DNA of 64,000 nucleotides from Bettongia penicillata ogilbyi (lineage: Eukaryota; Chordata; Mammalia; Diprotodontia; Potoroidae), in the NCBI GenBank assembly GCA_023548195.1, contig JAJHZJ010000413.1, positions 15,497,941 to 15,561,940 on the forward strand, written 5' to 3'. The notes below the pieces were generated by a model that was not told the DNA's origin, did not search any database, and saw nothing but the letters and a program-made list of their open reading frames with translations. The translations under genes and the position numbers were made by a program. The first letter of the stretch is position 1, and the number at the start of each line of letters is the position of its first letter. Of the stretch, positions 1 through 11,725 are shown one piece after another.

Positions 1-1150
1 ATTTATTCAATTCAAGGACCAAGAAATAAACATAATTTTTTGTCACATGCTCTGATTAGAAAATTTGGTGACTCAGTTTTCCTCTTTTTAACTGATTTAA
101 AACCCCTATATAGATTATGACATCATGGTTTTCTGGTTATTTATCAACCCTTCTCCAGGATGGATTCTTTATTTGATAAACTCCTGATAACATTTTCTCA
201 AATGTTGTCAGGAAGCTTTTTTGCCAACCTGGGTCAGTTGCCAAGAGAGGATATCCAAATACTAAGAACTCAACACATTTCAAAGAATAGAGAGATGACT
301 CACAGGGCAATAGTAGCTGCTAATGATGCAGCAGATGGCTGTGGAGTGTTTGATTTTCAAGTTGGAAGTAAAAACCAAAGAGAAAAAAAAAATATGTCAA
401 AAGCCTTGAAATCATCAGAGTACATATACCAGGCATGAAAAGTTGTCCTGATCTGTTTTCTTTCCATTTCTCTGTTGGCTGCTACATATCAAGTTAAAAC
501 CCTCACTGCACCATTATACCCACTAGCCAGAAATAACATGCATTCTCTTTTGAGTAAAGATCATTTCTAAATATGAACTTTGAAACATAGCTATGTCATC
601 TAGTCAGAGACTATTCCTGTTCTTCAGCTTTATCAATCTATTATTGTATGATTTGGAGATATTTTTGTTCATTTGCAAAATTAAATAGAGTTAATCAGGG
701 TTCCAGGTCTTTGTGTTCTTCACAAGTGTGCAAGGAGGATGGGGAGGCTTTATTATCTGTTGTATTATATGTAATACAGTGCTAGGTCTCAAATCCATCT
801 AAAAACAACAGGTTTTTTTTCTCCCATCAGGTTGTCATGACCACAGGGCATTAAATATCTCTTCACATGTAGTATGTTTACTATCATGTTCATTACTTTT
901 CAAGGTTCTTCTTTTCCAGATGTCTATGGGGAAGAATTTGGTTTCTTTCCTTCATCTTTTTTTTCCTTCATTTTCTTTTTATCCAGGGAACTTTTAACTC
1001 CTACATTTCTGTTTAAATTGTATTAAGCAGCAGATGCAAACATTTAATAGTTACAATAAGCTATAGGACTGAGATTACATATAAGTATGTCGAAAATTAG
1101 ACCCCAGTAAATAAGCAGCTATAGTAATTTGAAGTATATAATAGCACTCT
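1..1150. other. AT-rich non-coding sequence
   Basis: No gene, RNA gene or clear repeat recognised. The longest open frame (160-438, 92 codons) has no recognisable domain, no flanking splice or promoter context and ordinary AT-rich composition, so I treat it as chance. Confidence 0.5.
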
Positions 1151-1174
1151 AAGATATACATTACAGTTCCTCTA

Positions 1175-1500
1175 TTTTAATAATAATATAGCACCACAAT
1201 GTTTGCAAAACACTTTACTCAGTAGTTCTTCACAATAATCCTAAGAGGTAAGGAAGTCGTTGAGACCCTGACATCCTTCATCCTTACATTGCTAGTAAGT
1301 ATCTGAGGTGTGATTTGAGACCAGGGTTTATGACTCCCAAGATCAATATATTTTCCACTGAAACAAATTGTCATTTCCTGGCCTTAACTCTTAATTAAGT
1401 AGACAAGGAACTTTGTCTCACTGGGATCAGTTTTCTTCACCTATATTATGGTGCCTGGAACATATAATAAGTGTTTATTGAGCAATTATATCACATCTAA
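1175..1500 (-). repeat. Degraded MIR/L2-type remnant
   Basis: Text such as 'caaaacactttactcagt' and 'acaataatcctaagaggta' resembles the conserved core of MIR-class SINEs read antisense. A following stretch near 1450-1490 resembles the tail shared by MIR and L2 elements. It is heavily diverged and the boundaries are soft. Confidence 0.4.
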
Positions 1501-1789
1501 AATCCTTTCCAATTTAATAAACCAATGGTCTGATCTGACCCTCTCCTGTCCACTCATCTTCCCTTCCCTCCCCTCCCCTCTCCTCTCCTTTTGTTATCTG
1601 CCTTCAGTCCTGCAGGTGGCATTTTAGAGCCAGTGGTAAGACAATAGGCATAATTACAGCTCCCCAGGGCCAAGGGCAATGCATTTACATATAAAAGGGT
1701 CTATTGGACTCAACAGTTTTCATAATTCAGGTTCCCTGGCTCAAGAGAGGATTGTTTTGGGGAATTGTATTTCATTTTTTTGACTTTGT

Positions 1790-2030
1790 ATAAGATTTTA
1801 TTTTATTTTCTCCACTTACATGTTAAAACATTTTTAACATTGTTTTTAAAATTTTGAGATTAAAATTCTCTTCCTCTTTCCCCAACCCCTCCCTGAGACA
1901 GTAATCAGTCTAATATAGGTTATATATGTTAGATCACATAAAATTTTTCATATTACTCATTTTGTTCGAGCTGACTTGAATAAGAAGGAAAGACAGACAG
2001 AAAGATGGACAGAGAGGTAGAAAGAAGGGA

Positions 2031-2122
<92 letters not shown>

Positions 2123-4005
2123 AAAAGAAAGGAAGGAAGGAAGGAAGGAAGGAAGGAAGGAAGGAAGGAAGGAAGGAAGGAAGGAAGTTAACAATAGCAT
2201 GCTTTGGTCTCTAGAGAGTATCAACTCTTTCTCTGGAGGCAAATAGCGTGTTTTATCATGAGTCTTTTGGAATTGTCTTAGATCGTTGTATTGCTGAGAA
2301 TAGCTAAGTCATTCACATTTCTTCATAGACCAATATTGCTGTTACTGTGTAAAATGCTCTCCTGGTTCTCTTCACTGCACTTTGCATCAGTTCATACAAG
2401 TATTCCCAGGTTTTTCTGAAATCATTTCGCTTGTCATTTCTTATAGCGCAATGATATTCAATTGTTATCATATATCACAGCTTGTTCAGCCATTCACCAA
2501 TTGATGGGCATCCCTTTGATCTCCAGTTCTTACCGCAAAAAGAGCTGCTATAAACACTTGTGTACAAGTAAATCTTTTTTTTTATTTCTTGTACTTGGGA
2601 CATAAACCTAAGTGCTATTGTTAGATCAGATGGCGAGTTTCACAGCCTTTTGTGTGTAGTTTCAAATTGCTCTCCAGAATGGTTAAATTAGTTCACAACT
2701 TCACCAGCAGTTTATTACTTTCCCAGTTTTTTCATATTCCCTGTAATATTTATCATTTTTCTTTTTTTCTCATATTAACAAATCTGATAGGTGTGAAGTT
2801 GTACCTCAGAGTGGTTTTAATTTGCAATAGTGATCTAGTCAATAGTGATTTACAACAGTTTTTTTAATATGATTGTAGATAATTTTGATTTCTTTGTCCA
2901 AAAACTACCTGTTTATATCTTTTGACCATTTTTGTATTCTTATAAATTTGATTCAATTCTCTATATGTTTGATAAATGAAGCCTTTATGAGAGATACTTG
3001 TTGCAAATTGCCCTCTCCCTCAGTTTTTTCCTTATACTTTTGGTTGCATTGGTTTTCTTAATGTAAAAGCTCTTAAAAATTTATATAATCAAAAATATTT
3101 GTTGTACAATTTTTAGTACTATGTCTAGTTTCTTTTATCTTAAATTCTCCCCTTATCCTTAGATCTGATAAAAAATATTCCATTCTCTCCTAATTTATTT
3201 AATTATGGTATCACACTTTAAGTGTAAATTATGTAACCATTTGTCCTTATATTGGTACAGGTGTGGGATGTTCTTTACCTAGTTTCTGTAATCCTGTTTT
3301 CCAGTTTTCCCAGCAATTTTTTGTTAAATAATAGGTTTGTTTCAAAAGCTTGGATATTTGGATTTATCATATACTAGATTACTAAGGTCATTTACTATAT
3401 TGTAATGTGTACTAATCTTCCCCACTAATCCACCTTTCAATTTTTAGGCAGTACCAGATTGTTTTGATAATTACCACTTTATAATGCAGTTTGAAATCTG
3501 GTATAGCTAGAGCACCTTCCTTAATAACTTGTTTTATTGATTCCCTTGCTACTGTTTACCTTTTCTTTTTCCAGGTGAATTTTGTTATTATTTTTTCTAG
3601 TTCCATAAAATATATTTTGGAAGTTTGGTTGGCATGACACTGAATAAATGGATTAATTGAAGTCGAATTGTCATTTTTAGAATATTAGCTTGGCTTACCT
3701 ATGATCAATTGAAATTTTTCCAGTTGTTTACATCTGACTATTCATGTGAAAAATGTTTTGTAATTGTATTCATATAGTTCCTGGGTTTGTGTTAGAATGT
3801 AGACTCCCAAATATCTTATATTGTCTACATTTATCTTAAATGAAATTTCTCTATGTCTTGCTGCTGGACTTGGTTGATAATATGTAGAAATGATGACGGT
3901 TGTAGTGATTTTATTTTTTATCCTTCAACATTGCTTAAGTTGTTTCTTATTTCAAATAGTTTTTTAGTTTTATACCAGCATATCATTTGCAAAGAGTAAT
4001 AATTT
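1790..4005 (-). mobile_element. LINE-1, 5'-truncated, 3' half (antisense)
   Basis: Read on the minus strand this runs from the C-terminal part of L1 ORF2 (about 4005 to 3000) into the 3' UTR and an A/T-rich tail at about 1790. Recognised landmarks are the plus-strand phrases around 'catttgcaaagagtaat', 'gctctccagaatggttaaa' and 'caccaattgatgggcatcc'. The same order of phrases recurs in the other antisense L1 copies of this window (23.8, 28.1, 44.7 and 57.8 kb). The frame is destroyed by many stops, so this is a dead copy. The endonuclease and most of the RT domain are absent. A GAAA/GGAA microsatellite has grown inside the 3' UTR part. Confidence 0.85.
2029..2187. repeat. Compound microsatellite (GAAA)n-(GGAA)n
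   Basis: About 95 bp of GAAA units (2029-2124) pass into about 57 bp of GGAA units (2130-2187), an uninterrupted purine-only strand. It lies in the A-rich part of an antisense L1 3' UTR. The corresponding place in the L1 copy at 44.7 kb (44880-44900) has only a short irregular A/GAAA tract, so the array probably expanded from that seed. Open frames across it on both strands simply translate the repeat. Confidence 0.97.
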
Positions 4006-4006
4006 C

Positions 4007-4842
4007 GGGGTGGAGCCAAGATGGCAGAGTAGAAAGACTCACATATGCTAGCTCCGAATCCACAGCCCATATATTTCCTGCAAGAAGAACTCCCCACAAA
4101 TTCTGGAGCACTGCAAGGTGCACAGAAACACAGTGGAAAAGATCTCCATTCCAGAGAGCCCTGGAGAGTGGTCCCCAGAGGTCTGTCACGCCTCGGAAAG
4201 CAGAGCCCACCCCTGTGCTGCCCTGGCCGGGGCCCCAGAGGAGCAGATCTGAGCAGGCTTCAGGGACTGAATCTCTGGCGGCTGGGAAGGTCCCTCTGCC
4301 CACAGATGGTACAGGTCAGTGAGAGAGATGTCTAGGCTGGCCGAGAGGGGAGCAGGGTGTCTCCATGACTTGGGCCCCTTCGGGAGGCAGCGGCACACGC
4401 AGAGGTAGCAGCAGAGGCAGACCAGCAGGCAGAAGTTCCGGGGCATTACCAAAGGTCTCTGCATAAACCCCCTGAGGGAACTGAGCCTGGGAGGTGGCCC
4501 TGCCCCGACCTGAGCACCAGAACTTAAGCTCACATTGAATAGCAGCAGTGCCTGCCACTGAAAGCCCATTTGAATCTCAGACCCCAAGCACTAGCTGGGC
4601 GGATCTAGGCGGGGGTGCAGAGGAATCTCAGAAGTCAAGTAACTGGCTAGGAAAATGCCCAGAAAAGGGAAGAAAAATAAGACTATAGAAAGCTACTTCG
4701 ATGGGGTACAGATGTTCCCGCCTTTCAATTCTGATGACGAGGAACTATTCTTACCATCAGGGAAAGACGTGGAGGTTGGGGCCTCTCTATCCCAGACATC
4801 CCAGGTGGATGTGTGGTGGGCTCAGGCCATGAAAGAGCTCAA
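4007..4842 (+). mobile_element. HAL1-a: half-L1 element, 5' part only (3'-truncated)
   Basis: It starts with the L1-type 5' end GGGGTGGAGCCAAGATGGCAG and has a GC-rich 5' UTR of about 648 bp, then the first ~62 codons of ORF1. Homology with HAL1-b and HAL1-c stops abruptly within the codons for 'KEL' at about 4842, after which AT-rich unrelated sequence follows. Losing the 3' end while keeping the 5' end is the reverse of normal L1 truncation. A later deletion or rearrangement is therefore more likely than abortive reverse transcription. The 5' UTR carries one copy of the ~72 bp unit (4454-4512). The element abuts the antisense L1 ending at about 4005. Confidence 0.85.
4655..4842 (+). pseudogene. 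ORF1 N-terminal fragment of HAL1-a
   Basis: The start MPRKGKKNKTIESYFDGVQM matches the N-terminus of the ORF1 frames at 45984 and 55252. Only about 62 residues remain; the coiled coil, RRM and C-terminal domains are missing. After the break the frame runs a few codons into unrelated DNA and ends at 4855. No function is expected. Confidence 0.85.
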
Positions 4843-4869
4843 CTTTATTTTCTAAATTTTTCTTGTTTT

Positions 4870-5200
4870 AGTAGGAGGGTGTGCATCGGTAATAAAAAAT
4901 AACACAATAGATTGACGTGTGGCACTCAGAGAACTATCATGTTATAATGACACCGCTGACCTTTCCTGTTCTAAGCAGCAGTATAAAGTGTTGAAAGCAC
5001 TACAACCTTCTCTTTCACAACTATTCAACTTTGCTGTTATAGCTCAAAGGTAGCCATAGAAAATACATGAGTGAATTAAAGTGTGTGTGTGTTCCTTATT
5101 TAAAAAGGTAAAAATCACTTTATTTGCATTTCTCATGGGCTACACAGAAATAGACAGGTGACTGAATTTGGTCCATAAGCCAGTGTTTGCAATCCCAGGT
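4870..5200 (+). mobile_element. hAT (Charlie-like) DNA transposon fragment
   Basis: Text around 'cacaactattcaactttgc', 'aggtagccatagaaaatac' and 'actttatttgcatttctca' resembles the 3' non-coding end of mammalian hAT/Charlie-type MITEs, which end in a motif like 'gtttgcaaTCCC'. This is recognition from memory; the left end is unclear and no target duplication was found. Confidence 0.45.
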
Positions 5201-7170
5201 TAAACTAAATTGTAATTTAGGTTTTACACTGAATTTTCATTTCACTTCTTGTATATTTCTGTTTCATAATTTACAGTTTGGAAATTTCTATAAATGTCAG
5301 AGTCAGTGCTGTCTATAAGAGCTCTTTATACAATGATCATTGTTTTGAAGTAAATAATCTCATAGAAGACATTCTCATTTCAAAAGGAACAAAAGGAACA
5401 CATGGGCCCATTGATTCTTTACAGGGAGGGAGTTTTTTAAATTAAGTTAACTTTATTGTAATTAAAAAGGCAAAATAAATATCATTACATAAGACAGTAG
5501 GCTACGTCTTATTCTATAACCTGCTCTGGGCTCCTTTTTCAACCTAAATGTCACTCTTATGTTATGTCCCCAAAGGGTAGTTATTGTCCCAGGTTCACTG
5601 AAAGAGTGTTCACTGAGAGAGTTCACTGAGAGTATCCACTGCTAAAAGTATAGTTCATTCACTTCCATCACATTCTTCTCATTAATAATCAGCCAACACA
5701 CATGTAGTAAAAGTCTTTCATGAGACTGCATGGTAATCTAAGCAAATAGAATTGTGCAGAATGCTTATGGAGCACTCTCTCCATGAGTCTGAGGTTACCT
5801 CTCCCACAAATACACAGAGTATTAATGGGAAGTATAGGCCCAAATACAGTACAGTAGCCAGCTCATGTTGATTTGCAACAATTTCAGTGTGAACATTTAT
5901 ACCTTAAAAGTTGCTTTGTAGCAAATGTAGCAAAAGTTGCATTTGTAGCAAATGCTACAAATCAAGACTTGATATACTGTTTTGTATAAGGTCTGGTCTT
6001 AAGAATGCAGTGGAGAGGATATTAATAATACAATTTTCAAAGAAAAACATTTGTAAGAATTTCTGAAGTGCTGGTTGTTAAAACAATTACATGACCATTC
6101 ATGGGCAGACTTTTAGGTAGTAAAAGTGAGCCATGATATTCATTATTTCGGTACCATAGTCTCAAAGTCCTTTCCCCATGCAGTCCTCGGTGGATGCCCT
6201 CATGATTGCCAAGGTGAGCTCTATCTTTAGTCCAAATCTGGGTCTCATTTTTTAGCTTCAGGTCACATTCCTTGCAGCTAATTGCAGCCTTAAGCAAATG
6301 CCTCTCTGTATCCTTGTATACAAGGACTGTGGGTCTCCATTCCCTCATTTTTGCCTTGAACTCTCCTAATTTGACTGATAACTGATGGCTGGGTCATGTC
6401 CTTCAGCCAACTGTCTTTAATAATACATGCTGCTCCAAATAGGAAAGAGGAAAGAATTACATCTCCTCTTTCCCATCCCCCAAAAAGAGGTGAAGAGGGG
6501 TTATTCTTTTTCCTCTCATATAATGACTTTCCAAAAGGGAAAAACAAACAAATCTCTTGAATTATTCCTGTGGTTAGCTATTTAAAGCTGTATAACTGTG
6601 ACCAATTTTGGCTAGTCCAGTGAGTTTGCTCTCTTTTGACTCCTCAGAAAAAGTTGGTCACACTTTTTAAAGGGATCCCAAGTTATCAGCACCTTTGAAA
6701 TATATTAAAACCTTCATCTTCTATGACCACATCCTATGAGCATATTAACTGCTTCCTGGAGGAAGTAGGGAAAATTGAACACCTCCTCCCTTATACGAGT
6801 GCTTCAGAGAAGGATTTATAAAAAGGCTACCACAAAAATATATGAAGTTTATCTAACAAAGGTTTTCCCCTTCATCTGTCTTTAGCTAAATTAGTGTAGT
6901 TTCTGTTCCCTGCTTTTCTTATGCCTTTTGCCATGTCTTTCTCTCTGAACATGTTGTCCTCCAGTCCTAGAGTTTTATATTCCAATTGGCTTCTGTATCT
7001 CAAAGAATCACTTTTTCTGTCTTACCAGGAAATAATCTTTACCTGTTCAAATTTCATAGATTCTCCTCTCTTATTTCTTAGACTTCTCCTTTCACTTACC
7101 ATATTGTCTATTGTGTTCTAGTTATTTGTGGACATTTCACCCTTCCTTCCTGGTTTCTAGTTGCTTACAA
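5200..7170. other. Non-coding sequence, no feature recognised
   Basis: AT-rich sequence without a convincing gene. The minus-strand open frames at 6037-6547 overlap each other, are short and show no domain. A local repetition of 'gcaaatgtagcaaaagttgc'-like text occurs near 5915-5960. Confidence 0.5.
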
Positions 7171-7171
7171 A

Positions 7172-7262
7172 ATAAATAAACAGAAAGAATTTGTCATATT
7201 TATTTTTGTATTCCTAGTGCATTGCACAGAGTAGGTACTTAATAAATATGATTGAATAGCAT
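7172..7262 (+). repeat. L2 LINE 3' end remnant
   Basis: The phrase 'tgcattgcacagagtagg' followed by 'acttaataaatatgattga' fits the conserved 3' tail of L2 LINEs (also shared by MIR) in sense orientation. Confidence 0.6.
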
Positions 7263-7329
7263 GATTATTTCCTCAAAGTGAATGGGAATTGTGTGTGTGT
7301 GTGAATGTTTATAAAAAATAAGAATACAT

Positions 7330-7475
7330 AGGCGAGGGTTAGCTTGTGGGCAGAGTGAATAGAACACTGGCTCTGGAGTCAGGAAGATATGAGTTCATAT
7401 CTGGCCTCAGATACTTACTAGCTATGTGACCCTGGGCATGTCACTTAATCCCAGTTACCTCAAAAAAAATAATTC
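7330..7475 (+). mobile_element. tRNA-derived marsupial SINE (MAR1/MON1/MIR-like)
   Basis: The standard order of phrases is visible: 'gagtgaatagaacactggc', 'ctctggagtcaggaagat', 'gagttcatatctggcctcag', 'ctagctatgtgaccctggg' and 'gtcacttaatccca', then an A-rich end. The tRNA-like B box is preserved as GTTCATATC. Truncated before the CORE/tail part. Confidence 0.85.
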
Positions 7476-7829
7476 ATAGGCACTTGTGTTTTAATTACCC
7501 AAAGAACAAATATTTTATTTTATTTTTTGAATAAGTGGATGACTGGCTACATATTGTCTATAAAAGAACAATGTGATTCTCTTATTGCTTGGTAAATTCC
7601 AGTTCTAATTCTCCCCAAAATGAACAGGGCTGTTGACATAGTCTTTTGTCTATTGGATCCTCAGTACATTTTTAATCCCTTTTCCCTTTAAGAGGATCAT
7701 ACAGATCTCTTTCTTTTTCCAGCATTATTACCTACAATTTGTTTATTTCCATCTTGGTCATTTCCCCATGTTTGCATATCATCTTTCCTAATTATCTTTT
7801 AATTTGATTTAATTCAATTGGTATCTATT

Positions 7830-8035
7830 GAAATAGGCATCTAGGCAACATTGGATAGAGCGCTAGGTGTAGAGTTAGGAAAGCTCAACTTTATGAGGCT
7901 AAACTGGCCTCAGATACTTATTAGCAATATAACCCTGGGTAAGTCACTTAACCCTGTTTACCTCAGTTTCCTCACCTGTAAAATCAGCCAGAGAAGTCAG
8001 ACACAATTGAAATGACAGAAGGACAATAATCTGTT
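7830..8035 (+). mobile_element. tRNA-derived SINE with RTE-like tail
   Basis: The head 'ggcaacattggatagagcgc', the middle 'ataaccctgggtaagtca' and 'cctcagtttcctcacctg' identify a marsupial CORE-type SINE. The end 'gaagtcagacacaattgaa' is the RTE/BovB-like tail seen in Mar4-type SINEs, so the L1-independent RTE machinery probably mobilised it. Confidence 0.8.
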
Positions 8036-8199
8036 AAAATCCTACTATATCTACACACTGGTATCTGTGCGTTTCCACAAAACTTTGCTCTCATGAAAGT
8101 TTTGATCCTAACAAGAAAAAATATTATTTGTACAACTAACAACACCTGTAGTCAGGAGATTATTACACAGAGAAATCAAAAGGCTTCATAGAATATTTG

Positions 8200-8560
8200 G
8201 AAAAAAGAGAGTAATTTGGTTTTACCACTTCTGGTTATATATGAGGTAGGGCAAAAGGAGGAAAGAAGTGGGATACGCATGGTTTTAAAGGATCACCGAG
8301 GTTTGATCACGTAGGACCTTGAATAAGGTCAGATTAAGTGAGACGTATATTATGTGAAAGGCATTTTGGAAACTTGGAGATATTTTGGGCAGCGAAACAA
8401 CAGGACCAGAAGTAAATTTTGATCTATTTCTGGAAGAAATGTATAATGAATTAGAAATGAAAAGCACTGGAGAAACGGAAAAAAGATAGGACATTATGCT
8501 CATCTAGGAAGGAGGCAATGTTGTCCTAAACTTGGGCAATGGAATTTGTTCAGGAGAGGA
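8200..8560 (-). repeat. Possible L2 LINE remnant (antisense)
   Basis: Order and wording ('gaccttgaataaggtcag ... aaggcattttggaaactt') resemble the L2 3' region read antisense, as seen more clearly at 30.6 and 44.6 kb. Diverged; no frame preserved. Confidence 0.35.
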
Positions 8561-9755
8561 TGGATGTTAGAAATTATTCAAGTAAAATCAATCAATAAGG
8601 TAACAGGAAAAATAGAAGTTAAAATTATTCTGATTGAAAGTATGCTGATGATGATAATTAGACACATTTCCTACCCATGGTGCTTGAGTCTACCATCTGA
8701 CCAGGAAAGATGATGAGAAATCTCTTCAATGAGAAATATGATAAGGACTCAGCTCATCCTGTTTATTTACTCCTACAGTTAAGAAGGCCATATGGTCTGC
8801 TTCTTCTTGCCCCCCAAAAGTTATTTCCTTAATAATATTATTATGTAACATACAAATATATTTTATAAAATTTGACATTTTAGCATTTCAAGCACCTGTA
8901 ATTTTGTTGGTCAGGGTATAACTAATGCCACAAGTTGGAAATTCTTCATAGATGGATTTTGAGATTAGTGGTTGCTAAAACTTTATTAATCTGCACCCAA
9001 ACTGGTGATGGTACTCAGAAAATAGATTCTCACTAATCAATCTTGGTGGAAACTTATAAAGCTTAACCTTTAGGTCTTATCCTTCAAGATTTTAGTGTCA
9101 TCTCCAAGCAAGTTAAGTCAATAAGTTGGGTTTTTCTCTGTATACCTTTATGAGAAAAGATAAATAACTGTCCTGAACAACAGACAATGTCATCCAATGG
9201 TTCAATCATATCTTCCTTACACAACTTTTTGTCTACAAACATTTTGCAATTCTAATTTTCAGAGTTTTGTTGGTAGATATTTATTACTATGTATACCACT
9301 GCAAAGGAGCCTGCTAGGCACTAAGTTAAATATGTAGAAGAATATGAACTTTAAAAAATTCTGTTTTCTGGGATCTTACAGTATATAGGCTGGGTGATTA
9401 TGTTCTTACTAGAGTCTACATCAACTTATCTTAAGTTTTCCAGGACAAAAGGTCATAGTATTAAATGCTCATTTCTCTTCAATTTTAGCAATTACCTTCT
9501 ATATAAAATCAAATTTTATCTAACTGTGTAATCAGCACAATTGGACTTATAACAAATCAATATAATATAATTAGAAATATTCTCTCAAGGAAAATATTGC
9601 CTTAGAATCACTTCCATAGTCATGGAATGCTTTTTCCCTCTACATATTGATCAAACAATTACATGCTGTATGTAATTGATAAGAAGCTTAAATCTTTTGT
9701 GGCCTTTCTGTATATTTTTAGTTTTAGTGTTATATTTCTTACATCAAGACCTGAA
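8560..9755. other. Non-coding sequence, no feature recognised
   Basis: AT-rich, no convincing gene or repeat. A 92-codon plus-strand frame beginning at 9676 runs into the LTR at 9760 and is not considered real. Confidence 0.5.
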
Positions 9756-9759
9756 CAGA

Positions 9760-10597
9760 TGTGACACGATGGCTGGAGTAAGGTGGGGAGTGGGGGCTGT
9801 ACAGGAATTCCAAGACTGCAGTTGCCTTCATGGGCCATCTGGAAAAGAATTCACAGACTCAAACATTGTTGAGGTCAAGGTGAAGATTTATTATGCTTTT
9901 CAATGTGCAAGAGTTCTTAGGGAACCTGAAACCTTAAAGGGGTACAGCTAAAGTTTATATAGGATATTCTATAATAAAACATGTGCCAAATATGCTAACT
10001 AGGTGATTCAGGGAAGAATTAGGGAGTGATTAAGGAGTGGTTAGTTCTTAAAGGAATATGCACTTTTGATATCTACTGTGCAAATATTTTACCCAGAGTT
10101 CATTGGGAAACAGCCCAAAAGAGCACTATCTGGAGGTATGGTTTTAGGTCTAAAATGTCACAGAGTCAACTAGTGGTCAGGACTGTCTAAGGATACTAGG
10201 CTACTCTCATCAATACCTTGTAGACAAGATAAATGTAAGGGCATATACATATGTCTAAGTCTAGGATACATATGATTGGCCAGTGAGTAGTAAATGTTGT
10301 CATACCCAGTACACAGCCAGCTCAGCCAGTAGTACCCAGTAGTACATAGCTGGTTCAGACTAATAAATTCTATAAGTGCAACTGGCTACTGTAGCAGGAA
10401 GGAGATAATGGTTGGATAATGGAGATAATGGGGCAGGCTATGTCCTTGCGCTGGGGAGAAACTCTTCAGGATAGTGTTTTGAGGCAAGAGAGAAATGTGA
10501 TTTTTAGAGAGAAATGTGATTTTAGAACTGGAGTTTAAGCACATGCACCCAAGTATGCCATCAGATGATTCTAAATAAAATGGATAAAAGTGTCACA
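9760..10597 (-). mobile_element. Solo LTR of an endogenous retrovirus-like element (antisense)
   Basis: The 838 bp unit is bounded by an exact 8 bp inverted repeat, TGTGACAC (9760-9767) and GTGTCACA (10590-10597), in TG...CA form. On the minus strand a TATA-like box (9953-9959) precedes an AATAAA signal (9887-9892) by about 65 bp, and another ~130 bp runs to the LTR end, giving a plausible U3-R-U5 layout. No gag, pol or env remnant flanks it, so it is a solo LTR, the usual product of recombination between two LTRs. No clear 4-6 bp target duplication is visible, so the insertion is old or the boundary is slightly off. The ERV class is not assigned. Confidence 0.65.
9887..9959 (-). promoter_or_regulatory. 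LTR TATA-like box and AATAAA signal
   Basis: On the minus strand TATAAA (complement of 9953-9958) comes first and AATAAA (complement of 9887-9892) follows. Their spacing matches a short R region of an LTR. Activity is unknown. Confidence 0.5.
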
Positions 10598-11460
10598 AAA
10601 TACCCGTATCATCTTCAATTTATACATGTTTACTGCACTTCATAAACTTGTAAATTGCTTCATTAAAGGAGTACCACTAGATATAATAAAAACATTTGTC
10701 CTTCTTTTAACACCAAAAAAAAATCACAACTTTGCTTTGTGTTAAGAATACAATAGAGTCAAGGACTTTGGAGATCTAAATGTAACTATCTCCTTCCACT
10801 TATACTAATTATGCTCTGCTGCTAACGGATTTGCTCATTATTTTTTAAGGTCCTCTTTCACAACTTTCTCTTGGGCAGTTGTCTTTCTTTACCAGGATTC
10901 TTCTTTTCTTTCCATCAAAACCAAAATAAATTTAACAAAATAAGCTTCTTTCTTCTCCCATAAGAGTGAGGTTTTGGGAAGATATAAGAATACCAATAAT
11001 TTCTAACAATTTATCCCTCAAAATGAGGAATTATATATGCCTAAAAATTTCATATAGATAGATAATATGATTTCAAGTCACAGGGGACACTATAGATCTT
11101 CAAAACTTAATCCTCATTTCACAAATGAGGAAAACTGATGTTCTGAGAAGGCTGACACTCTGCTAGTAAGCTCAACAAATAATTATTAAACACCTGCTAT
11201 ATTCTGGGAGTGATGCTCAGTACTAAGACAAAGACAAAAATAAACCAGTTCTTTCAGTAGAAGACGTAGAATCAGGCGCCCTTCAGCATTTTGAAATCTA
11301 CTGAGTAAGACTAATTGAAATGGAAAGGGTTTAAGTCACCAAACCCTGCATTTTGAATACTTTCTTTCAATCTAATATTTTTAAGGCTGTTCCCTCCTAC
11401 CCTCCACAAGTAGGTTTATATTTCACTTGGGCAGGATTTTTTTTTTTTTGGCTTTTTTTG
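10598..11460. other. Non-coding sequence with an old SINE-like module
   Basis: Mostly unrecognised AT-rich sequence. At about 11150-11260 'caaataattattaaacacc' and 'gatgctcagtactaagaca' resemble the old module (start of an antisense L2 or MIR3-like 3' end) found again at 15350, 28770 and 44150. Confidence 0.45.
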
Positions 11461-11462
11461 CT

Positions 11463-11725
11463 TGAGGCAGCTAGGTGGCATAGTTTATCGAGAGGTGAAC
11501 CAGGAGTTAAGAATACCTGGGTTCAAATCTGGCCACAGGCATTTATGATCTGGGTAATCTTGAACAAGTCATTTCACCTTCATCTCAATTTTCTTAACTT
11601 GAAAATGAGGATAGTAGCAGCATTACTTTACAGCGTTTCTGTGAGGATCAACTTAGGTAATATTTGTAAAACACTTAGCACAGTGCCTGGCCCATAGTAG
11701 GTACAATACAAACGCTTATTCCCTT
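11463..11725 (+). mobile_element. MIR/MAR1-type SINE, nearly full length
   Basis: The head 'gaggcagctaggtggcatag', the B box region 'gggttcaaatctggccac', the core 'aaaatgaggatagtagcagc' and the tail 'cacagtgcctggcccatag' appear in the standard order. The 5' head is preceded by a T-rich stretch. One of the most complete MIR-architecture copies in the window. Confidence 0.85.

Noticed and set aside
160..438. 92-codon open frame near the window start
   Set aside because: No recognisable domain, no supporting context, and a length expected by chance in 64 kb.
1934..2242. Open frames on both strands with K/E/R-rich or S/F/L-rich repetitive protein
   Set aside because: They are translations of the GAAA/GGAA microsatellite, not genes.
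4186..4587. 133-codon minus-strand frame, and the similar 158-codon frame at 54709-55185
   Set aside because: Both are antisense shadows of the GC-rich HAL1 5' UTR; stops are rare there because of base composition.
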